From: Butyrivibrio sp.
GTDB taxonomy: Bacteria > Bacillota > Clostridia > Lachnospirales > Lachnospiraceae
DNA length: 64,000 nt
Direction: 5' to 3'
Assembly (NCBI GenBank): GCA_015056575.1
Contig: SVGA01000005.1
Span: 1 to 64,000 of the forward strand
Shown: piece after piece, positions 35,067 to 44,489 of the stretch
How positions within the stretch are numbered: position 1 is the first letter of the stretch
Layout: each line of letters opens with the position of its first letter
Translations under genes and position numbers: made by a program
Notes under the pieces: generated by a model
What the model was told of the DNA's origin: nothing
The model's database searches: none
The model's input: the letters and a program-made list of their open reading frames with translations, nothing else

Positions 35067-36368
35067 ATGGAGAGGTATTATCAACCGGACATTGAATGTG
35101 CCTCCCTGGAGAAGATCAGGGAGATACAGTCAGAAAAGCTGGTAAAACAGGTTAAGCACGTCTGGGACAATGTCCCCTACTACCGCAAAAAGATGGAAGA
35201 AAAGAATGTCACCCCCGATGACATTAAATCCGTGGATGACCTTCACAAGCTTCCTTTCCTCTCTAAGGCAGACCTTAGAGAAAGCTATCCCTACGGGCTT
35301 CTTGGTGTTCCAAAGAGCGATGTTGTAAGGATACATTCCACTTCCGGAACCACCGGCAAAAGAGTCATCGCCTACTACACACAGCACGACATCGATCTTT
35401 GGGATGACTGCTGTGCAAGAGCCATCACTGCTGCAGGCGGAACACAGGATGATGTCTGCCAGATATCCTACGGATTCGGACTTTTCACCGGAGGAGCAGG
35501 TCTTAACGGCGGCTCACACAAGGTTGGCTGTATGACTGTTCCCATAAGCTCAGGCAACACTGACCGCCAGATCATGTTCATAAACGATCTTCAGGCCACC
35601 ATTCTTTGCTGCACTCCCAGCTATGCCGCATATCTTGGCGAGCGCATGCAGGAGCTCGGCTATAGTCCCGATGACATTCCTCTCAAGGCAGGAATTTTCG
35701 GCGCTGAGGCCTGGAGTGAGGAGATGCGTCATTCCATAGAGAAGACCTTGGGTATCAAGGCCTACGATATCTACGGACTTACAGAGCTGTCAGGCCCCGG
35801 CGTTGCCTTTGAGTGTTCGCAGCAGCACGGAATGCATGTAAATGAAGACCACTTTATTGTTGAGATCATCGATCCCGAAACAGAGGAGGTTCTTCCCGAG
35901 GGAAGCCAGGGCGAGCTGGTATTCACAGCGGTTGATAAGGAAGCCTTCCCCATGATCCGTTACCGCACAAGAGATATCTGCAAAGTAACAAGGGAAAAAT
36001 GTTCCTGCGGCAGGACGCTTATCAGAATGGCCAAGCCCATGGGAAGAAGCGACGACATGCTCATTATCCGCGGCGTAAATGTATTTCCCAGCGAGATTGA
36101 GACTGTGCTTCTCAACAACGGCTATGCTGCCAACTACCAGATTGTTGTTGACCGCGTGAACAACACAGACACTCTGGATGTCCAGGTCGAGATGACCCCT
36201 GAGATGTTCAACGATAACGTAGGTGAAGTTGAGCAAAGACAGAAGAAGCTTGAGGCAGACCTTAAGTCCATGCTTGGCATCAAGGCCAAGGTTTCACTGC
36301 TGGCGCCCAAGTCCATCACAAGATCTGAGGGCAAGGCTGTCAGGGTTATTGATAGGAGGAAAATATGA
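35067..36368 (+). CDS. paaK: Phenylacetate-CoA ligase
   Basis: A 433-residue ANL-family enzyme that activates phenylacetate or related aryl acetates with ATP and CoA; in iorAB operons it can also run in reverse to make ATP from aryl-acetyl-CoA. It has HSTSGTTGKRVIAYYT (P-loop), SYGFGLFTGGAG, GAEAWSEEMR, YGLTELSGPGV, RYRTRDI and MGRSDDMLIIRGVNVFPSEIE, all PaaK signatures. The GGAGGAG site precedes the ATG. The ACT gene overlaps its stop by four bases. Confidence 0.94.
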   Translation: MERYYQPDIECASLEKIREIQSEKLVKQVKHVWDNVPYYRKKMEEKNVTPDDIKSVDDLHKLPFLSKADLRESYPYGLLGVPKSDVVRIHSTSGTTGKRVIAYYTQHDIDLWDDCCARAITAAGGTQDDVCQISYGFGLFTGGAGLNGGSHKVGCMTVPISSGNTDRQIMFINDLQATILCCTPSYAAYLGERMQELGYSPDDIPLKAGIFGAEAWSEEMRHSIEKTLGIKAYDIYGLTELSGPGVAFECSQQHGMHVNEDHFIVEIIDPETEEVLPEGSQGELVFTAVDKEAFPMIRYRTRDICKVTREKCSCGRTLIRMAKPMGRSDDMLIIRGVNVFPSEIETVLLNNGYAANYQIVVDRVNNTDTLDVQVEMTPEMFNDNVGEVEQRQKKLEADLKSMLGIKAKVSLLAPKSITRSEGKAVRVIDRRKI

Positions 36369-36799
36369 GCATACAGCAGATATCCGTATTTCTTGAAAAC
36401 AAGCCCGGAACCCTCAAGAAAATGACCGGTGTTCTGGCAGAGAACAAGATAGACCTTCGGGCCACCTCCCTGGCCGAAACCAAGGACTTCGGCATCGCAA
36501 GACTCATTGTTGATGATGCCATCAGCGCCATCAACACCCTTAAGGAGAACGACTTCGTTGCAAGTCTCACTCCCGTTCTTGCCATAGAGATCCCCGATGA
36601 AGCAGGTGGTCTTGACAAGCTCCTCGAGGCCTTCGATAACGAAAGCGTCAACATCGAGTACATGTACGCCTTCTCCGGCGGCAAAACCGTAAACAGTGCC
36701 TACATGATCTTCCGGGTGGCCGATACCAAGGCTGCCGAGGCAAGGCTTGTCGGCAAAGGTGTCAAGATCCTCACCCAGGAAGACATCGCAAACATCTAA
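36365..36799 (+). CDS. Tandem ACT-domain protein
   Basis: A 144-residue protein with two ACT-like domains: residues about 1-70 (QISVFLENKPGTLKKMTGVLAENKIDLRA split by family loops) and about 70-144 (AIEIPDEAGGLDKLLEAF, then NIEYMYAF). ACT domains bind amino acids. Proteins of this kind are regularly found with iorAB-paaK and probably sense an aromatic amino acid. Its ATG overlaps the paaK stop, so their synthesis is coupled. Confidence 0.9.
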   Translation: MSIQQISVFLENKPGTLKKMTGVLAENKIDLRATSLAETKDFGIARLIVDDAISAINTLKENDFVASLTPVLAIEIPDEAGGLDKLLEAFDNESVNIEYMYAFSGGKTVNSAYMIFRVADTKAAEARLVGKGVKILTQEDIANI

Positions 36800-36826
36800 A
36801 ATGAGCCACCAGGCGCATCACAGGAA

Positions 36827-36858
36827 GAAGCCCCCTGCCGGTTCCGGCAAGGGGCTTC
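36827..36858 (+). terminator. Intrinsic terminator after the iorAB-paaK operon
   Basis: GAAGCCCC (36827-36834) and GGGGCTTC (36851-36858) enclose a second perfect stem GCCGG/CCGGC, followed by TCTTT. It ends the plus-strand operon and may help stop convergent transcription from the symporter gene. Confidence 0.85.
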
Positions 36859-36901
36859 TCTTTAGGGATAATAAATACTAACAGGATGGGAAAGTGTATG
36901 A

Positions 36902-36961
36902 GTTAACGGGCCGTCATGAGTCCGGGTGCAACCTCCGAAACATCACCCGTTGCCCGATAAC
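36902..36961 (-). other. Two-stem structure directly after the symporter stop codon
   Basis: Outer arms GTTAACGGGC (36902-36911) and GCCCGATAAC (36952-36961) pair with one mismatch. An inner stem CGGGTG/CACCCG (36923-36928 with 36944-36949) sits inside. On the minus strand it begins at the base after the stop codon but has no T-run, so it may be a 3'-end stabilising hairpin or an atypical terminator. Confidence 0.5.
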
Positions 36962-38509
36962 TTACTCTGCATCATCTGAAAGTGATGTACTCTGATGAAC
37001 CATAACTTCCTTGTCATAGCATGCAAAGGCACCATCTACAAGGCTCTTGTCAGGTTTCTTCGTAAAGAGTGAAACCACAGGAACAATGACAAGTCCGGCG
37101 ATCATACAGAAAGCACCGGCATTGATGGGTGACTGCAACAGTGCAGGGAAGCTTGAACGAACAAGCATATTTGCAAGCATTACAACCGTTGAGAATACGA
37201 AGCTGCACCATACGCCCGCTTTACTTGTTCCCTTCCAGTAAAGTCCGTACAGGAACGGTGCAAGGAACGCTCCTGCAAGAGCACCCCAGGATACACCCAT
37301 GAGCTGAGCGATAAAGGTCACATTCTGCTTGTACTGAATGATGGCGATAATAACAGAGATAGCAACGAATACTACTATCAGAGCCCTCATGATAAAGAGC
37401 TGTTTCTTTTCATCCATATCCTTGATGACATGGCCTTTAAGAAGATCAAGGGTAAGAGTTGAGCTGCTGGTAAGTACCAGAGATGACAGGGTCGACATGG
37501 AAGCTGACAGCACAAGAACCACCACAACAGCTATAAGAATATCAGGAAGCCCCGAGAGCATTGTCGGAACGATAGAATCGTATCCACCGGAAGCAATATC
37601 GATCTTGTCGGAAAAGAGCCTTCCAAAGCCGCCAAGGAAGTAGCATCCGCCTGCCACAACAAAAGCAAAGAAAGTGGAAACAATGGTTCCCTTGGAAATG
37701 GCCTTCTCACTCTTTATCGCATAGAACTTTTGTACCATCTGAGGAAGTCCCCAGGTTCCGAGAGATGTAAGGATAACAACACCCAGAAGATTAAGGGGAT
37801 CGGGTCCAAAGAAAGATGCGAAGATTCCGGGCGTAGTTGCAACGCTCTCATCACTGATCCTTGCAAGTCCGTCAAGCGCTGCCCAAAAACCGCCCTGACT
37901 GTTTAATACCGATAATATAACCGCGCAGATACCGATCAGCATGATGATACCCTGAATGAAGTCATTGATGGCGGTAGCCATATAACCGCCTGCGATAACG
38001 TAGATTCCGGTAAGTACAGCCATTACGATAACGCAGATGGAATAGTCAATATTAAATGCCATTCCGAACAGTCTGGAAAGGCCGTTGTAAAGTGAAGCGG
38101 TGTAAGGTATCAGGAAAATGAAAGTAATGATGGAAGCTGCTATCTTAAGAGATCTGCCTCCGAATCTGGAAGCAAAGAACTGCGGCATGGTCGCCGAATT
38201 AAGATGCTGAGTCATGATCCTGGTTCTTCTTCCGAGGATAACCCAGGCCAGGAGCGAGCCGATAAGAGCATTTCCTATACCGACCCAGGTCGCCGCTATT
38301 CCGTATTTCCAGCCGAACTGTCCGGCATAGCCAACGAAAATAACTGCAGAGAAATAGGATGTTCCATAGGCAAAAGCTGTAACCCAGGGACCTACCGATC
38401 TGCCCCCGAGAACAAAACCGTTAACATCAGTGGAATTCTTCCGGCAGATAAATCCGATAGTCAGCATAAGGACGAAGAATACCAGAAGCATTAAGATCTT
38501 GATAATCAT
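36962..38509 (-). CDS. Sodium:solute symporter family transporter
   Basis: A 515-residue SSS-family permease with about 13 hydrophobic helices. Family features include DVNGFVLGGRSVGPWVTAFAYGTSYFSA split over helix 1-2, FLIPYTASLYNGLSRLF, a GGYMATAINDFIQG segment, and LGTWGLPQMVQKFYAIKS. The substrate is probably a carboxylate or amino acid. Its promoter carries two copies of the operator motif shared with the ior-paaK and acyl-CoA synthetase operons, so an aryl or acyl acid is an attractive guess, not proven. The ATG at 38509 follows GGAGGGG. Confidence 0.88.
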   Translation of the reverse strand: MIIKILMLLVFFVLMLTIGFICRKNSTDVNGFVLGGRSVGPWVTAFAYGTSYFSAVIFVGYAGQFGWKYGIAATWVGIGNALIGSLLAWVILGRRTRIMTQHLNSATMPQFFASRFGGRSLKIAASIITFIFLIPYTASLYNGLSRLFGMAFNIDYSICVIVMAVLTGIYVIAGGYMATAINDFIQGIIMLIGICAVILSVLNSQGGFWAALDGLARISDESVATTPGIFASFFGPDPLNLLGVVILTSLGTWGLPQMVQKFYAIKSEKAISKGTIVSTFFAFVVAGGCYFLGGFGRLFSDKIDIASGGYDSIVPTMLSGLPDILIAVVVVLVLSASMSTLSSLVLTSSSTLTLDLLKGHVIKDMDEKKQLFIMRALIVVFVAISVIIAIIQYKQNVTFIAQLMGVSWGALAGAFLAPFLYGLYWKGTSKAGVWCSFVFSTVVMLANMLVRSSFPALLQSPINAGAFCMIAGLVIVPVVSLFTKKPDKSLVDGAFACYDKEVMVHQSTSLSDDAE

Positions 38510-38541
38510 GTTTTTCCCCTCCAACAAAATGTTCTTTCCAT

Positions 38542-38590
38542 ACTTTATCACTTTAAACCGACAGATGTCAACAATTTAAAGCGATAAAGT
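38542..38590 (-). promoter_or_regulatory. Symporter promoter framed by two operator copies
   Basis: Minus-strand TTGACA (38566-38571) is 18 bp from TAAAGT (38542-38547). One motif copy, ACTTTATCACTTTAAA on the plus strand at 38542-38557, overlaps the -10 box. A second copy in opposite orientation (TTTAAAGCGATAAAGT, 38575-38590) lies just upstream of the -35 box. The arrangement suits a repressor binding as two units. Confidence 0.65.
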
Positions 38591-38622
38591 AGGCATTCTT
38601 GAATAATTATTCAAGAATGCCT
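38591..38622. terminator. Perfect 32-bp palindrome after the giant surface-protein gene
   Basis: AGGCATTCTTGAATAA (38591-38606) is followed without spacer by its exact reverse complement (38607-38622). It lies 43 bp past the stop of the minus-strand surface-protein gene and next to the distal operator. It probably serves as that gene's terminator, though the minus-strand tail ACTTTATC is short of T. Confidence 0.6.
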
Positions 38623-38665
38623 GTTTTATTGAATAATATGTTGGAGTCAGAAGCTCATCGATGCT

Positions 38666-41600
38666 TCAATTACCCTTCTTTTGCAATTGCCTTGCCACTA
38701 TTTTGAAAGTAACTGTCTTTGTCCCGCCATATGTGCCTTTTCCCCTGAGGGTGACTTTGGCAGTACCCTTGTTTTTATTGGATACGTAGCTGCCCTCTAC
38801 TATCTCAAAACAGTTAATATCAAAATCTTCCCGGCCCTTTCCGACAACAAAGGTTATATTGCTCTCTGATAAAGTAATCTCGTCTCCGGTATAGGTCTGA
38901 TCAGGGATTTTGAAAGTGATGCCCGACGAGATATTTTTATTCCTGTCTATAATTCGATATTCGACTGTAAGACGGCTTCCCTCATAGTTTCCTTTCCCGG
39001 TAACAGTTGCCCTTATTGTAGTTCCCACAGCCGGGCTGTCCTTGGAATCAACTGCAGTCCCACCATTCCTTGTTGTTCCGTCTGTCATCACAGCATTGCC
39101 AACATAAGTAAATTCAATTTCTTTATTAAGGTCTGTGCCAAAACCAAGCTTCTTGCTGTTGGTATCATAAACCGCCACAGAGCTCTTCCACTTGCCTGCT
39201 GCCTTGTTGTAGTTCACATCAGCCGCTGTGATCTTCACGTTTTCGGTAGTATCTGTAAGAGCAGAAGGTCTGATGGCAAAAAAGACTTTCCTTGTCCCCT
39301 TATAGTTACCCTTTCCCGTAACGGTGATAAAGGGCGCTTTCCTGCTGCCGCTTCTTTCCTCAAAGGCTTCGGTTCCTTCCTTTGCAGTAAAGGCTGCATT
39401 ATTATTCCCATACTTAAGGGTGTAATCTTTGTTCAAAGTAAGGACACTTCCGCCCACCTTCACAACAACCTCCGGCTTCACTCCGCCCTTTACATAAGTT
39501 GCGGTAATATAGCCGTCTCCATCCATTTCGGAGGAATCTGAAGCCTCAACGAGAGCACTGTCGATGGATGCGGGATTTATAGTCACGGTCTTTTTAATGG
39601 TGCCGGTGTACCTTCCGATCCCGGTTATGGAGATGACAGCCTTTCCCTTGTCTACCGCCTTCCCGGTCACGATATAATCCGTATTTTCCACAAGGAAATC
39701 AGTGTCCGTCTTCTTAAGTCTGACAGAGATCCCCAGCTCATCCATGTGATCTGCTCCGTCATAGGTAAAAGAACTATTGGCAAAAGAAACATCTGCTCCT
39801 TTGATGTTTGTTCCTGTAATCTTAAAGGTCAGCTTCTTAGTTCCCGTAAAGGCTCCAATTCCCACCACGGTCACTGCTGCCGTACCTATCTCTTTGTTAT
39901 CTGTAAATATAAGGTTGTAGTCAGTGCCTTCAGTGAGGACAGTCTTCCCGCTCTTTACCAAAACCTCCGGCTCTATCTTATCCCCGGTATATACAAAGGA
40001 CTTTTTAGAAAGGCTTATTGAAAGCTTAGAAACCTTTGTTATGTCTTTTCTGAGGATAGTCTCGCTTACCGAGATGACACCCTCATAATTTCCGCCTTCT
40101 ACAGCACTGATATATACCGCATAACGTCCGGGATTAATGTAGTCTCCGTCCTCTGCTGCCTCGTCGCTTATATCATCGCCGACACTTCCCCACTTTCCGG
40201 GGTAAATATACAGAATGTCCTTGTTCTTTTTCAGCGCCAGCTTACCCATTTTAACTGAGGGCACGGCTTTCTGGGCTTTTCCGTTTGCTGTCAAAGTAAG
40301 CTTTGATGTATCAACTGTTATATCGGACTCCGTAAGTTTCCTTGGCCTGATGTTAAAATACTTACTTGCGGCCTGGCCCGTGAAGTTACCTTTTCCCTTT
40401 ACCGTTACGGTGGGAGCTTTGCTCACATCATAGCCGTCTTCAAGGATAAAGGCATTCTTGTTGTTCTTATAGGAGACAGTGTAATCCACTCCCACAGTAA
40501 GGAGCCTGTCTTCGTAGTAAACAGCTACAGAAGGCTTTATGGCCCCGCCGGTATACACCGCATCCTCAATTTCCGCAATGGTTATCTCTTCTTTTTGGAA
40601 TTCCTTCCATCCGGCGTAAAGCTTAAGTCCTGCACCCGAAGGGTCACCCAGAAGCGCCCTTGAAGCAACGGAAGAAGAGGTAACCTTTGTTCCTGACATA
40701 TTTTCCCCGGTATACCATCCCATAAAGATGTTTCCGCTCTTTGTGGGAACAGGAAGATCTCCAAGTGCTTTCCCAAAGGTTACGTAAACCTCATCGGAAA
40801 CGCCGGCAGGAAGGGCTCCGCCATTTGCATTAAGTGTGATATTGGGAGAATAAACCTTCAGAGACAGAGAGCCGCTCTCATCCTCAACCGTCGCGGTAAC
40901 GGTCTGAGTGCCCGGGGCTTTGGCAGTCACTGTGCAGGAATCACCATCCTCTGCCGGGTTAATGGACAAATGGCTTCCGCTGCTACTCCACACCGCAGCC
41001 TTCGTCACTGTGGCATCGGAAGGGGTAATCCCATAAGAAAGCTTTGCATACTCGCCAACGTACAGGGACGTAACACTGCCGCTGATAACCCTGACACTGT
41101 TCACTTTCCTGTAGGTTGTAACCCTGCATGTAGCAGTCTTTCCCATGCATTTTGCAGTAACGGTGGCACTTCCAATGCCCACGGCCTTTACCTTTACCGT
41201 TGACTCCCCTGTCTTTTCGATAGCAAGAATGTTCTCATCAGATACAGTAAAAGCAGCATCCTTACTGTCTGTGGTAGGATCGGGAGTATAGTTAAGAGTC
41301 AGAGTCTTTTCACTGTCACTTCCCGCATCAACCGGAAGATTCATTACCTGCCTGTCAAAAGAAATGGCTGTAATAAGCGCAGGAAGGACCTTTACAGTAA
41401 TCTTTGAAGTTACATAGTCGTCATAGTCGGAAACGAAGGTAACCGTCGCAGTGCCTTTATCAGTTCCCTCAAATGAAAATCCGGAAGGGTCATAATAAAG
41501 AACTTCACCGGAACCTTCTATGTTCACCGACGAGGTATCTTTAAAGCCGGTTATTCCATCCTTACTGGGAATTCCGACACCTTTAAGATACAGCTTTTCA

Positions 41601-43528
41601 CCGAATTTGATGCTTACGGAGCCGCCGTTTTTGATAACAGAATAGGTGTTGCCATCCATAGCTTCACTGTTTGCAAAGCGTCTTATCTCCAGACTCTTAA
41701 GATATGCCTCAGGATCATACCCCTCCTTAAGATAGGGCATATATCTTCTGCTCAAACGGGCAGGAGATGCATCATTCGAAAGAAATAATTGCACTTTGTC
41801 ATTATCATCAATCAAAACCGCATAGATAACTCCGCCGTCGACATAATAGCTAAACACATCCATGTATGCCTGCATAGCCTCATTCGCCTGATCCTGTGTA
41901 GCTGCGGCAAATCTGATCCTTGAGCCCTTGGCATATTTATTCTTAAATGCAGTCACCTTTGTACTATCATTGCCCTTCATATCGATGGCAATAACATCAA
42001 TATGTCCTCTGCTTACAACACTGCTCTGGGCCAGGGCTTTTATGTCACCGGGCACAAGAATTGTATCGGTGCTGTCATAAAACAACACCATCTTCGGCCT
42101 TCCACCGGTTGCCGATGTAGTAAGCTCTTCTCCATCAATTCCGGGGAAAGTCATTGAAATATTATTCAGATTTCTCAGAACTACTTCACTTTTCCCCCAG
42201 GAGTACCTTGAAACAGGGTGGGCGCTTACAAAGCTGTCCGTTTCATACTCGTCGTCTGCCGGATGATCAGCAAAATCAAGCTCATTTAACAAAAAGTCTC
42301 CCCATGTAGCGTCATTGTTGTACCAGGGGCGCTCCGGATCCGTACCGCCATGGACTCTCACCATGTTCCAGGCGTGGTTTATCCTAAGGCCTACAATATA
42401 TTTTGAAGCAATCCCGGCCTCTCTTGTAAGTCTCGTAAAGGCATTGGCGTAGCCCTGACATACGCATCTTTTATTGACAAGAGCCGCGTAAGTACCATGG
42501 CAGCCGTATTTCCCATCATCGGTATAAGTGATGGAATTAACAAGATATCCGTGGATTTTGGATACTTTCTCAAACTCTGAAAGTGAATTCGAATCAAGGT
42601 CAAGCTCACTGACAATCTCCTTAACCTTTGTATCAACTGCAGCTTCCTCATTAGCGGCATTCCCATAATTTGCCCATTTAAATGTAATGGTTATATTACA
42701 GCTTCCTCCGCTTCCTCTTCCTGATGCGGAGTATCCTATCAGATTTCCTTTTATGTAATCACCCCCGGTGGGATCCAGTTCATCGGCTTCGCTGACCTCC
42801 CTGAGAGCATTTGCAACATCCTTCTGAGGATTAAAAGAGCTCGAGCTATAGGAATAGCTTGTCTTTCTGCTGCGCATCGCCCCTTTAAGGCCGCCGGTAG
42901 AAGCAGTGACCAGAAGCTCCTCTCCCTCAGGAATCTCAGGGCAGAGTTCTTCCTCTGTATACTCACTCCTAAGGCTCTCTTCAACGTCCTCATCGGTATA
43001 GATGTACTTATACCCGGGGCCCACATGGAACTCAAGGATTTCCTCGGATTCCGAATCAGTCTCATCCGAAGATTCCCCCACCAGGGCATCATCCTCCTCA
43101 GCGCTCATAAGGCTGCCTGCCTCGGATGCCTCTTCTGATGCATCTTCTCCTGATGTATCTTCTTCCGATGTATCCTCTTCTTTTGATTCGTCAAAAGAGA
43201 CAGCATCTGATGCGACCTCTGATGATTCACCGGAAACCGTATTTTCATCCTCCGGGGAATTGCCCGATGGATCTTTCGAAGTATCGCCGGATACCTCTTC
43301 CTCAGAGTCAACCGACATACCATCAGCTGCGTCCTGAAGCGTAAGATCAGATGAAGTCAGATCTTCTTCAGTTTTTTCCGTCAAAGAAGCATCTGCCGAT
43401 GCTTCAGCAGATGCCTGTGTAAGTAATTCCTGTTCCTGAGCGGCATACGACACATTTCCCACATTGGGAAATGCAAGACTTAAAGCCAGCGTCGCAGCCA
43501 GAATCCTTGTTACTGCCTTTTTTAACAT
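38666..43528 (-). CDS. Very large secreted transglutaminase-like and Ig-repeat surface protein
   Basis: A 1620-residue exported protein. A signal peptide (about 1-30, ending SYAA) is followed by a Ser/Glu/Asp-rich stretch (about 33-175). A transglutaminase-like domain (about 300-420) has C357 in CVCQGYANAF, H385 in NHAWNM and D406 in NNDATWGD. Next come bacterial Ig-like domains with AVGIGSATVTAKCMGK, an InlB B-type repeat near 890-975 (NANGGALP to KLYAGW), and about six beta repeats ending in a GKGNYxGT-like motif. No LPXTG or S-layer anchor is visible. It follows the lipid-kinase gene by 2 bp. It may be an adhesin or wall cross-linking or peptidase-like enzyme. Confidence 0.85.
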   Translation of the reverse strand: MLKKAVTRILAATLALSLAFPNVGNVSYAAQEQELLTQASAEASADASLTEKTEEDLTSSDLTLQDAADGMSVDSEEEVSGDTSKDPSGNSPEDENTVSGESSEVASDAVSFDESKEEDTSEEDTSGEDASEEASEAGSLMSAEEDDALVGESSDETDSESEEILEFHVGPGYKYIYTDEDVEESLRSEYTEEELCPEIPEGEELLVTASTGGLKGAMRSRKTSYSYSSSSFNPQKDVANALREVSEADELDPTGGDYIKGNLIGYSASGRGSGGSCNITITFKWANYGNAANEEAAVDTKVKEIVSELDLDSNSLSEFEKVSKIHGYLVNSITYTDDGKYGCHGTYAALVNKRCVCQGYANAFTRLTREAGIASKYIVGLRINHAWNMVRVHGGTDPERPWYNNDATWGDFLLNELDFADHPADDEYETDSFVSAHPVSRYSWGKSEVVLRNLNNISMTFPGIDGEELTTSATGGRPKMVLFYDSTDTILVPGDIKALAQSSVVSRGHIDVIAIDMKGNDSTKVTAFKNKYAKGSRIRFAAATQDQANEAMQAYMDVFSYYVDGGVIYAVLIDDNDKVQLFLSNDASPARLSRRYMPYLKEGYDPEAYLKSLEIRRFANSEAMDGNTYSVIKNGGSVSIKFGEKLYLKGVGIPSKDGITGFKDTSSVNIEGSGEVLYYDPSGFSFEGTDKGTATVTFVSDYDDYVTSKITVKVLPALITAISFDRQVMNLPVDAGSDSEKTLTLNYTPDPTTDSKDAAFTVSDENILAIEKTGESTVKVKAVGIGSATVTAKCMGKTATCRVTTYRKVNSVRVISGSVTSLYVGEYAKLSYGITPSDATVTKAAVWSSSGSHLSINPAEDGDSCTVTAKAPGTQTVTATVEDESGSLSLKVYSPNITLNANGGALPAGVSDEVYVTFGKALGDLPVPTKSGNIFMGWYTGENMSGTKVTSSSVASRALLGDPSGAGLKLYAGWKEFQKEEITIAEIEDAVYTGGAIKPSVAVYYEDRLLTVGVDYTVSYKNNKNAFILEDGYDVSKAPTVTVKGKGNFTGQAASKYFNIRPRKLTESDITVDTSKLTLTANGKAQKAVPSVKMGKLALKKNKDILYIYPGKWGSVGDDISDEAAEDGDYINPGRYAVYISAVEGGNYEGVISVSETILRKDITKVSKLSISLSKKSFVYTGDKIEPEVLVKSGKTVLTEGTDYNLIFTDNKEIGTAAVTVVGIGAFTGTKKLTFKITGTNIKGADVSFANSSFTYDGADHMDELGISVRLKKTDTDFLVENTDYIVTGKAVDKGKAVISITGIGRYTGTIKKTVTINPASIDSALVEASDSSEMDGDGYITATYVKGGVKPEVVVKVGGSVLTLNKDYTLKYGNNNAAFTAKEGTEAFEERSGSRKAPFITVTGKGNYKGTRKVFFAIRPSALTDTTENVKITAADVNYNKAAGKWKSSVAVYDTNSKKLGFGTDLNKEIEFTYVGNAVMTDGTTRNGGTAVDSKDSPAVGTTIRATVTGKGNYEGSRLTVEYRIIDRNKNISSGITFKIPDQTYTGDEITLSESNITFVVGKGREDFDINCFEIVEGSYVSNKNKGTAKVTLRGKGTYGGTKTVTFKIVARQLQKKGN

Positions 43529-43530
43529 TA

Positions 43531-44445
43531 TTACCTTGTACTCCTTGTCATTATAGTGATAGCCTTATTGAGAACTGTAATGTCCGTTTCTTTGGCCGAT
43601 CCTCCGAATTCTCCGTCTATAGTCCACTCAGTTTCTTCATCGGAGATAAACCTTGCATAGTGAACCTGTTTGAAAATAATGTGGGGGTTTCCAGCTTCCT
43701 TATTGGCAAGGGCTGTGATAATGGCGCCAAACTCAGACAAATTCTTGGGTGCCTTAATAAGAAGCAGCTCCATTCTGCCGTCATTCTGCTGCACATCCGT
43801 GTCACCGAAAAGATTCATCCCTCCTACGGAAGCGGAATTACTCATGGCTCCGAAAACGTAATCCCCTTCTTCATCAATGCCTTCCGACTCAATCTTCATA
43901 TGGCAGCTGTATCCGATATTCTGTGGAAGTTCCGCGATAGCGCTGATAACGTAAGCCGCATATCCAAGAACGTTCTTAAGCTCCTGATCAGTTGCGTAGC
44001 TCACCTTTGAAAAAGCGCCAAAGGCCGCCACGTAGTTAAAATATCTGTCATTCATCTTGCCCACATCATAAGCATAGGGCTTGCCATGAACCGACACGTC
44101 GATTGCCCTTATGCGCTGAGAAGGAATCCCGATCCCTCTGGCAAAATCATTGGTGCTTCCCGCAGGGATATAAGCAAGCAGTGGCTTTTTCTTCATGTCC
44201 ATCATGGCACTCATTACGTGATTTAATGTTCCGTCGCCGCCGCTGCACAGTACCAGCTCAACCCTGCCCTCGTACTGCGCAAGTATCTTTTCCGAGGAAA
44301 AATCCGTTCCCGGAATTATCGGATACATTATCGGCTCATACCCTTCATGAGCAAGAGCTGTAGCCATGTCCAGCGCATCATTGGCGCCCCGGCCTGTTCC
44401 CGCTATTTTGTTGATAAGAATAAGTGCCTTCTTTTTTTCTGCCAT
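43531..44445 (-). CDS. Diacylglycerol kinase / YegS-type lipid kinase
   Basis: A 304-residue DAGK_cat protein that would phosphorylate diacylglycerol or a similar lipid at the membrane. It has ILINKIAGTGRG at the start, the catalytic GGDGTLNHVMSAM, AYIPAGSTNDFARGIGIP and a late TEWTIDGEFGG, all family signatures. The ATG at 44445 follows AGGAAG; a TTG eight codons upstream is less likely. It lies between folA and the giant surface protein, with gaps of 44 and 2 bp. Confidence 0.9.
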   Translation of the reverse strand: MAEKKKALILINKIAGTGRGANDALDMATALAHEGYEPIMYPIIPGTDFSSEKILAQYEGRVELVLCSGGDGTLNHVMSAMMDMKKKPLLAYIPAGSTNDFARGIGIPSQRIRAIDVSVHGKPYAYDVGKMNDRYFNYVAAFGAFSKVSYATDQELKNVLGYAAYVISAIAELPQNIGYSCHMKIESEGIDEEGDYVFGAMSNSASVGGMNLFGDTDVQQNDGRMELLLIKAPKNLSEFGAIITALANKEAGNPHIIFKQVHYARFISDEETEWTIDGEFGGSAKETDITVLNKAITIMTRSTR

Positions 44446-44489
44446 AGCCAATCTTCCTGCCTGATTCAAAAATGTCTTTTTGCTGCGAC

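Noticed and set aside
36902..36961. Riboswitch or small RNA after the symporter gene
   Set aside because: It lies downstream of the stop codon and upstream of no gene on its strand. The simple two-stem fold does not match any riboswitch that I know.
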